This document shows positions 34,917 through 39,878 of a stretch of 39,878 nt of DNA, one piece after another. The DNA lies in contig DHUT01000100.1 in assembly GCA_002409285.1 (NCBI GenBank), positions 56,790 to 96,667 on the forward strand, given 5' to 3'. Source of the DNA: Firmicutes bacterium UBA5227 (lineage in GTDB: Bacteria > Bacillota > Clostridia > Tissierellales > Sedimentibacteraceae). The stretch's first letter is position 1. Each line of letters starts with the position of its first letter. The notes beneath the pieces were generated by a model. The model saw nothing but the letters and a program-made list of their open reading frames with translations, was not told the DNA's origin and searched no databases. Position numbers and translations under genes: made by a program.

Positions 34917-35714
34917 TTATCTGATCTTTCGAAGTTTAACAGGATAATTCGCAAGATTTTCCCAATGTCTTAAAGAATCAATCATGTAACCCGTTACATC
35001 CATATCATACACTTCATTTATTATTTCGGATGAAATAACATCTTGTGATTTACCATAGGCGGCAATAGTTCCTCTATCAAGGAGCAGAACATTGTCTGCA
35101 AGTTTCATTGCAAGATTTAAATCGTGCAAAACTCCTATTACAGTATGCCCCTCATGTTTAGACCAACCTTTAAGAAATTCCACCAGTTCAGCCTGATTTT
35201 TTAAATCAAGATGGTTTGTGGGTTCGTCAAGAAGTATAATTGCCGGTTCCTGAGCCAGCGTCCTTGCCAGGTATACTCTTTGAAGCTGCCCACCGGAAAG
35301 AGTGCTGATTTGCTTGTCTTTAAGGTCTAACATATCAACTGCTTTTAAACATTTTTCTGTATATTCCCTATCTCTTTCTGAAGGTTCTTTAAAGGCCCTG
35401 CTCTTCATATGGAGATAACGGCCAAGGAGAGCAGTCTCATAAACAGTATATGAAAAGTATATTGTGGACAGTTGACTCATAACAGCTATTTTTTTAGCCA
35501 CATCTGCTCTTTTCATTGAAGATAGTTCTGTGTTTTCTATTTTAATGGTTCCCTTGTGAGGGAGTATGCCGGCTATTGTTTTTATAAGAGTTGTTTTTCC
35601 GCAGCCGTTTGGACCTAAAATGCACAGGTTTTCACCTTCTGCAACACTTAAATTTATATTTGATATAACGTCATATCCGTTGTAGCCTGCAGATACATTT
35701 TTTAAAGTAAGCAT
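34917..35714 (-). CDS. btuD: Cobalamin-type ABC transporter ATPase (BtuD/FecE family)
   Basis: A 265-residue ABC ATPase of the iron-siderophore/B12 family. Walker A is GPNGCGKTT, the signature LSGGQLQR is canonical, Walker B is AIILLDEPTNHLD, and the switch histidine is in GVLHDLNLA. It should energise uptake through the permease encoded directly upstream; its ATG immediately follows the permease stop. The substrate assignment rests on the cobalamin riboswitch ahead of the operon. The last ~30 residues are a short polar extension. Confidence 0.88.
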   Translation of the reverse strand: MLTLKNVSAGYNGYDVISNINLSVAEGENLCILGPNGCGKTTLIKTIAGILPHKGTIKIENTELSSMKRADVAKKIAVMSQLSTIYFSYTVYETALLGRYLHMKSRAFKEPSERDREYTEKCLKAVDMLDLKDKQISTLSGGQLQRVYLARTLAQEPAIILLDEPTNHLDLKNQAELVEFLKGWSKHEGHTVIGVLHDLNLAMKLADNVLLLDRGTIAAYGKSQDVISSEIINEVYDMDVTGYMIDSLRHWENLANYPVKLRKIR

Positions 35715-36737
35715 TTACAATTCCCTTCTTTTTGAAAAATATATATATGCGAAGAATGGTGCTCCTACCAATGCAGTGATAGCTCCCACAGGCAATTCTG
35801 ATGGAGATATGATTGTTCGTGCAATTAAGTCACATATTACCATGAATGAGCCGCCAAAAAGCATTGACATAGGTATTACAATTTTATGTGATGAGCCGAA
35901 AATTTTTCGTACAATATGCGGTGCAATCAAATCAACAAATCCTATGACTCCTACAAAGGAAATGGCACTTCCTGTAAGAGCTGCGGAAAGACCTAACAGA
36001 AGCCATTTTATTTTGTAAACATCAACTCCAATTGTAAAGGCCTGTTCTTCTCCAAAGGTCATTATATCCATTTCCTTAGAATAATAGCTTATAATTATTA
36101 CACCTGCTAAAACAATGGGAAATAAAGCTACAACACTTGATGAGTCTTTTAATGCGAATGAACCCATCTGCCAGAACGTAAGCTGTTCAACATGTTCTCT
36201 TGCCATTGATGTAACTAATGTCAATATAGCATTTACAAATAATGAAAAAACCATTCCGACTAAAATAATAGTATTATTTTCTAAATTCTTATCCATCTTG
36301 GACGCAAATTTAACTGCTCCAAAAACAGTCGCAAGACCGCATACAAGACCTGCCGCAGGCAGAGTAAACATTCCAAGAAAGGGAATGTTTAAACCAGCCA
36401 CTATTACAAGAGCAGCACCCAGAGAGGCACCTGATGACACTCCCAGTGTAAAAGAAGATGCAAGGGGGTTTTTCAAAACAGACTGCATAACAGTTCCGCT
36501 CACAGCCAGCGCACCTCCTACCAGAAATGCCAGCAGGGCTCTGGGAAGCCTAAGATTCCAAACTATTGATACCTGAATGCTTGAAATATCAGGAGATAAT
36601 TCAGTTGAAAAAAGTTTATTCGATATTATGCCTGCAACATGCTCAGGAGGCACATAAATGCTGCCAAAAGCAATACCGATTAGCAGTACAAAAATGCAGA
36701 CTATAATACATATTATTACTTTTAAATTGGTTTTCAT
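35715..36737 (-). CDS. btuC: Cobalamin-type ABC transporter permease (FecCD family)
   Basis: A 340-residue polytopic permease with about ten hydrophobic helices and the FecCD signatures: RLPRALLAFLVGGALAVSG, MQSVLKNPLASSFTLGVSSGASLG, FVGVIGFVDLIAPHIVRKI and ELPVGAITALVGAPFFAY. It forms the membrane channel for the substrate delivered by the binding lipoprotein. Its ATG overlaps the last base of the binding-protein stop codon (TAATG), so translation is likely coupled. B12 as substrate follows from the riboswitch. Confidence 0.9.
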   Translation of the reverse strand: MKTNLKVIICIIVCIFVLLIGIAFGSIYVPPEHVAGIISNKLFSTELSPDISSIQVSIVWNLRLPRALLAFLVGGALAVSGTVMQSVLKNPLASSFTLGVSSGASLGAALVIVAGLNIPFLGMFTLPAAGLVCGLATVFGAVKFASKMDKNLENNTIILVGMVFSLFVNAILTLVTSMAREHVEQLTFWQMGSFALKDSSSVVALFPIVLAGVIIISYYSKEMDIMTFGEEQAFTIGVDVYKIKWLLLGLSAALTGSAISFVGVIGFVDLIAPHIVRKIFGSSHKIVIPMSMLFGGSFMVICDLIARTIISPSELPVGAITALVGAPFFAYIYFSKRREL

Positions 36738-37714
36738 TATTTATATATGTCCGGATATATGGCAGCAGCCATTTGTTCTAATGCCTTTACTATATTTTGG
36801 TTTGACAGTGAACTTGCATTGTTATCAATGTAGTATACATCATTGTTTTTTACCGCAGTCACATTTTCCCAGCCTGTACGGTTTTTAATTTCATCAACAG
36901 GATTATCAATATAGTTTACATTTGTAAGTATTACATCCGGGTTTGCAGAAATTACTGTTTCCTCAGATATAGAAATCCATTTCTCCTGATCGGACAGTAT
37001 GTTCTCGGCACCCAGCAGTTCAATCATTTCATTCAGGAAAACTCCCCTTCCGAAGCTGTACAGGCTGGGTGAATCAGCAATTTCAAAATATACGGTTTTT
37101 TTATCAGTTATAGCGGAGCCTGTTTTCCTGTATTCCTCTATTTTTGATTTCATGGTGTCCACAATTTCCTGTCCCTTGCTATCTGCATGAAGAGAGTCTG
37201 CTATAAACATTATATCCTTGTATATTCCGTCTATGCTGTCACTGGCCGGTATGTATGCCACTGTAATACCCAGATCCTTAACAGGCTTGAAAGGGTCACT
37301 GCCGTCACTCATGCTCATGCCCGTGGCAAATAATATGTCCGGCTCCAGTGCCACAAGCTGCTCGGCATCGGGATTCATAATATCAAAAAATGGGATATTT
37401 TCAGGAATTCCTTCTATATTTTCCGAATATTTGTCCACCGCCACAAGTTTGTCACCTAAGCCCAAAGCTACAATTATTTCAGTATTGGCAGGCGATATGG
37501 ATATTATTTTATCAATTTTGGACGGTATGGTTATTTTATTTCCTGCTCTGTCTTCAGCAGGCAATTGATCTGTCTCCTGTCGACTTTGCTTAACTTCCTG
37601 ATTGGATTGATTTGGCTGTTCTGTTTGCTGGGGCTGGTTCGGTTTCCCCGAGCAGGCAGTAAGAGCGGCCATAATAATTAAGATAATTGTTATTGATGTA
37701 AGATTTTTTTTCAT
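36737..37714 (-). CDS. btuF: Cobalamin-type ABC transporter binding lipoprotein (BtuF-like)
   Basis: A 325-residue class III solute-binding lipoprotein. The signal ends at the lipobox LTAC, followed by a Gln/Pro/Asn-rich linker. The BtuF-like body has RAGNKITIPSKIDKIISISP, AALGLGDKLVAVD-like spacing, and FFDIMNPDAEQLVALEPDI. It should bind cobalamin or a related corrinoid outside the cell. Heme or siderophore binders share this fold; the riboswitch makes B12 much more likely. First gene of the operon, directly behind the attenuator terminator. Confidence 0.87.
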   Translation of the reverse strand: MKKNLTSITIILIIMAALTACSGKPNQPQQTEQPNQSNQEVKQSRQETDQLPAEDRAGNKITIPSKIDKIISISPANTEIIVALGLGDKLVAVDKYSENIEGIPENIPFFDIMNPDAEQLVALEPDILFATGMSMSDGSDPFKPVKDLGITVAYIPASDSIDGIYKDIMFIADSLHADSKGQEIVDTMKSKIEEYRKTGSAITDKKTVYFEIADSPSLYSFGRGVFLNEMIELLGAENILSDQEKWISISEETVISANPDVILTNVNYIDNPVDEIKNRTGWENVTAVKNNDVYYIDNNASSLSNQNIVKALEQMAAAIYPDIYK

Positions 37715-37736
37715 TGTATTCCTCCGGTTATAATGT

Positions 37737-37775
37737 AAAAAACGTTCCGAAATCTAATGACAGATATCGAAACGT
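37737..37775 (-). terminator. Attenuator terminator of the cobalamin riboswitch
   Basis: On the minus strand an imperfect 14-base stem (ACGTTTCGATATCT, positions 37775-37762, with AGATTTCGGAACGT, 37755-37742) is followed by six T residues (37742-37737), just before the btuF ribosome site. Its position after the aptamer fits control by transcription attenuation. Confidence 0.8.
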
Positions 37776-37868
37776 AAAATCCACAAGCAGTTAAAAGTAT
37801 TCAGGTTATTTTAGCTACTGCTTTTTTTTACCTGAAAAGCATAGCCTGCGGTTTTTACGCATGATATT

Positions 37869-38025
37869 GGCAGGTTTTCCGACTTAGAGGTCACAGCAGA
37901 CTTTTAACCTTCCCGGTTTTCCCAGTGGTTGGCTTAGCCTTAAAAATCGCTCTCTCATTACGGCAGCAGGACTGTCCGGGAATTTAACCCGGTTCCCTAT
38001 TATCGCATCAGCGCACCAATATCAA
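37869..38025 (-). promoter_or_regulatory. Cobalamin (adenosylcobalamin-type) riboswitch
   Basis: On the minus strand the conserved pieces occur in order. The 5' helix starts GGTGCGCTGATGCG (near 38017), followed by AATAGGGAACC with TTCCCGGACAGTCC, then GCTGCCGTAA. Next is AACCACTGGG, and finally the B12 box AAGTCGGAAAACCTGCC (37885-37869). Downstream pairing around 37790-37855 (CAGGT with ACCTG) likely switches with the terminator at 37737-37775. The aptamer should shut the operon off when B12 is plentiful. Confidence 0.92.
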
Positions 38026-38044
38026 CATATTTTTAATTATCTAA

Positions 38045-38073
38045 AGTATAGTGTATAATTGTTTGTTTGTCAA
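38045..38073 (-). promoter_or_regulatory. Sigma-A promoter of the btu operon
   Basis: On the minus strand TTGACA (38073-38068) and TATACT (38050-38045) are separated by exactly 17 bases, close to ideal. The transcript would start near 38038, just ahead of the riboswitch. Confidence 0.85.
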
Positions 38074-38148
38074 TAAAATTAGGACTTTAAATCACTGACT
38101 TTACAAGTTGTAGCAATATAAAGGAATATTGAGATATTTTTATTTTGT

Positions 38149-38178
38149 TTGCAATTATACGCTATAATTTGATATAAT
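38149..38178 (+). promoter_or_regulatory. Promoter of the toxin-antitoxin pair
   Basis: TTGCAA (38149-38154) and TATAAT (38173-38178) with an 18-base spacer. A second TATAAT lies at 38163-38168, so the area is rich in -10-like elements. The toxin start codon is 34 bases downstream. With the riboswitch and the btu promoter this accounts for the 497-base gap 37715-38211. Confidence 0.6.
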
Positions 38179-38211
38179 ACAGAAAAAGAAAACTATTGTT
38201 TGGAGGTTCAA

Positions 38212-38457
38212 TTGGAGATTATATATAAAAGATGTGCCGTTAAATTTCTTAAATCAGCCGATAAAAAATTATCAGTAAGAATCTTAAATGGGATTGAAGG
38301 ATTGACAAAAGAACCGCCAGAAGGAGATATAAAGACTCTGCAAGGCAAAGAAAACGAATTAAGGTTACGTATTGGAAAGTATCGGATAATATATGTGTAT
38401 GAAAACAATAATTTAATAATATTGAATATTGATTCACGTGGAGATATTTATAAATAA
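38212..38457 (+). CDS. RelE/ParE-family toxin
   Basis: An 81-residue RelE-superfamily protein. It shows the family pattern of a basic first helix (AVKFLKSADKKL), IEGLTKEPPEGDIKTLQG, and the closing strand LRLRIGKYRIIYVYE typical of RelE-type mRNA interferases. Such toxins cut mRNA on the ribosome. The start is TTG 38212, placed by TGGAGG (38201-38206); the upstream TTG 38200 precedes the ribosome site. The gene is followed 13 bases later by its presumed antitoxin, so the order is toxin first. Confidence 0.82.
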   Translation: MEIIYKRCAVKFLKSADKKLSVRILNGIEGLTKEPPEGDIKTLQGKENELRLRIGKYRIIYVYENNNLIILNIDSRGDIYK

Positions 38458-38470
38458 GGAGGAATTGTCA

Positions 38471-38683
38471 ATGAGTGAAATAACAAGCAAGGTAGTTGAA
38501 ATGATGGAAATGCTTCCGGAAGATGACCAGAGGTTTGCATTTGAATTTATAAAAAAACTTGTCTTAGCCTGGGATCCTGATTATACAAAGTTAACAGAAT
38601 CAGAATTAAAAATTTTGGAAGAAGCTAAAGACGATAGTTATACTATTTCACATGAAAACTTAAAGAGGGAACTTGGATTATAA
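38471..38683 (+). CDS. Antitoxin partner of the RelE-like toxin
   Basis: A 70-residue acidic protein (MSEITSKVVEMMEMLPEDDQ at the start; ILEEAKDDSY and NLKRELGL near the end). It resembles small proteins found beside RelE-type toxins that start with a helix for pairing and DNA binding and end with a flexible toxin-wrapping tail. AGGAGG (38457-38462) overlaps the toxin stop codon and is 8 bases before ATG 38471, so antitoxin translation is independently strong. An upstream ATG at 38429 is inside the toxin gene and unlikely. Confidence 0.72.
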   Translation: MSEITSKVVEMMEMLPEDDQRFAFEFIKKLVLAWDPDYTKLTESELKILEEAKDDSYTISHENLKRELGL

Positions 38684-38733
38684 TTTAATTGCCTGTTTCT
38701 CGGGCAACCATGTTTAAACAGCTTAAACACTGC

Positions 38734-38771
38734 AAATATTCAACTGTACGAACTCGTACAGTTGAATATTT
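38734..38771. terminator. Bidirectional terminator after the toxin-antitoxin pair
   Basis: A near-perfect 17-18-base stem, AAATATTCAACTGTACGA (38734-38751) with its complement ending at 38771, has a tiny loop. It lies between two convergent transcription units. Confidence 0.8.
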
Positions 38772-38828
38772 TGTATGAGTGTTCTTATATGACAGAATTT
38801 GATGCATTAAATTTCGCAGTTTATTTCA

Positions 38829-39878
38829 CTACAGCATATCGGTGATTTCGAGGATTTTTTTACCCTGGGACAGTGCTGTTTCATAAAGAACTTTATTTTT
38901 CCTGTTTATTTCACCATAGCTTTTTAAGCAGTTAATTACAGTGTCACAGGACTGCATACGCTTTAGGGCGTTTTGAAAAATGGGTTCGCTTATAGGTTCA
39001 AAGCTTTTTTCAAAAAACACTTCGGAGGCTAAATCCTGTGCCAGTTGATAATCTATGTCGTTTTCATGGAGTATTCCTGTTACAAAGGGTATTCTCTTTT
39101 TTTGCAGGGTTCTGTATTCTGCTATTCCCGTTCCTCCTCCTGCTATTACAAATACCCCTGGTTCACCTTTTGGACGTTCCATCTCGAAGCTTCCAAACAG
39201 CGGATTGTAGCTGCCGTTAGACAAATCGTAAAGTTCGCTGATAAGCTCCTTTTGGAATATTTCCCTTGGAGTTCCCAGGTGAGTGATATACTCCCCCTTT
39301 ACACACATGACTAAATCTGAAACTCTCTGAGCCATATCCAGCTCATGGAGTGACATGATGACTGTTATACCCCGTTCTTCCGCCAGAGTTCTTAAGATGT
39401 TAAGAAGTTCAAGCTCATAGTGTATATCCAGAAAGGAGGTTGGTTCGTCAAGGACTATTATTTCAGGCTCCTGACAAATGGCTCTTGCAAGCAGGATTCT
39501 CTGCCTCTGACCGTCACTTATCTCGGTAAAATCCCTGTCTCTTAATTCCCAGGCATTCACAAGCTCCATTGCGTTTCTGACCTGGAGGTTATCCTCCTCC
39601 GAAAGTATGCCAAGCATGCCGGTATAGGGGTAGCGTCCTGTTGCCACCACATCTTTGCAGGTCATAAGCTCTGTTTTCAGCTTGTCGGTTAACACAACGG
39701 CCACCTTATGTGCCATATCCCTGTTGCTCATAGTTTCTATGGATTTATTATCAATATAGATTGTTCCGCAGATGCTTTTCAGGTGCTTTGTTATACTTTT
39801 AAGAATTGTGGATTTGCCTGAGCCGTTTGGACCGATGAGGGTCAGTATCTGCCCCTTCTTTAAATTTATTTCAATGTC
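38829..39878 (-). CDS. FecE-type ABC transporter ATPase with a C-terminal extra domain (5' end outside window)
   Basis: The minus-strand frame is open to the right edge, so about 349 residues are visible and the true start lies outside. Walker A GPNGSGKST is near the edge (about 39825), followed by the Q-loop region, the signature as ISDGQRQR (canonical SGGQ), and Walker B EIIVLDEPTSFLD. It is an iron-siderophore/B12-type ATPase. About 130 further residues form an extra domain: VFVIAGGGTGIAEYRTLQ, then DYQLAQDLASEVFFEKSF and SCDTVINCL, with a look of a nucleotide-binding fold. The domain's function is unknown to me. An upstream partner permease would be outside the window. Confidence 0.85.
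   Translation of the reverse strand, partial: DIEINLKKGQILTLIGPNGSGKSTILKSITKHLKSICGTIYIDNKSIETMSNRDMAHKVAVVLTDKLKTELMTCKDVVATGRYPYTGMLGILSEEDNLQVRNAMELVNAWELRDRDFTEISDGQRQRILLARAICQEPEIIVLDEPTSFLDIHYELELLNILRTLAEERGITVIMSLHELDMAQRVSDLVMCVKGEYITHLGTPREIFQKELISELYDLSNGSYNPLFGSFEMERPKGEPGVFVIAGGGTGIAEYRTLQKKRIPFVTGILHENDIDYQLAQDLASEVFFEKSFEPISEPIFQNALKRMQSCDTVINCLKSYGEINRKNKVLYETALSQGKKILEITDML

Overview
The window looks like chromosome of a low-GC, Gram-positive anaerobe of the Clostridia/Tissierellia type that ferments amino acids. The reasons are AT-rich intergenic DNA, strong AGGAGG ribosome sites, a clostridial-type divergent LigA, a SufU-type SUF operon, a T-box leader, a GerMN lipoprotein, and two sigma-54 gene clusters for peptide and amino-acid breakdown. 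A Sedimentibacter-like genus is a guess from overall flavour only. There are no rRNA or tRNA genes, no CRISPR array and no intact insertion sequence.

Layout. 1-510: 3' end of lplA (lipoate-protein ligase). 680-5020: pcrA-ligA, a DNA repair/replication pair. 5021-5465: a non-coding stretch holding a terminator, tandem inverted repeats that look like enhancer sites, and a near-consensus sigma-54 promoter. 5466-10794: a RocB-like M20 peptidase, an orphan peptide-type binding lipoprotein and a RocR-like sigma-54 activator, reading as an arginine/peptide utilisation unit. 10795-13540: two small uncertain ORFs, a HAM1/RdgB-like NTP pyrophosphatase, a LysO exporter encoded as two overlapping genes, and a histidine phosphatase. 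13859-17287: pyruvate carboxylase, alone between terminators. 17449-17926: a decayed locus, with a PadR-type remnant overlapping a nitrilase that has lost its catalytic middle.

18052-23228: a second sigma-54 unit: promoter, YfcC-family transporter, isoaspartyl dipeptidase (iadA) and an activator with a C-terminal winged helix instead of the usual Fis-type HTH. 23293-26219: YqxD-family protein, a GT28 glycosyltransferase (minus strand), a GDT1-family cation transporter and a CoA-type Nudix hydrolase. 26271-31700 (minus): marR-sufC-sufB-sufD-sufS-sufU, a complete Fe-S assembly operon led by a MarR regulator with a four-cysteine tail. 31811-33762 (plus): divergently, a cysteine-type T-box leader followed by cysK-cysE. 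The shared intergenic region has three copies of a TTTAGTTRCTAAA-like motif sitting on both promoters.

33823-34836: GerMN lipoprotein. 34917-38073 (minus): a cobalamin riboswitch with a downstream terminator, then a binding protein, permease and ATPase for B12-type uptake. 38149-38683: a RelE-like toxin/antitoxin pair in toxin-first order. 38829 to the right edge: the 3' part of another FecE-type ATPase carrying a C-terminal extra domain.

The strongest leads are (a) the shared suf/cys control region with a Cys-rich MarR regulator, suggesting joint control of cysteine supply and Fe-S assembly, and (b) two sigma-54 promoters with distinct upstream repeats, each paired with its own activator. 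All functional links are inferred from sequence and position.
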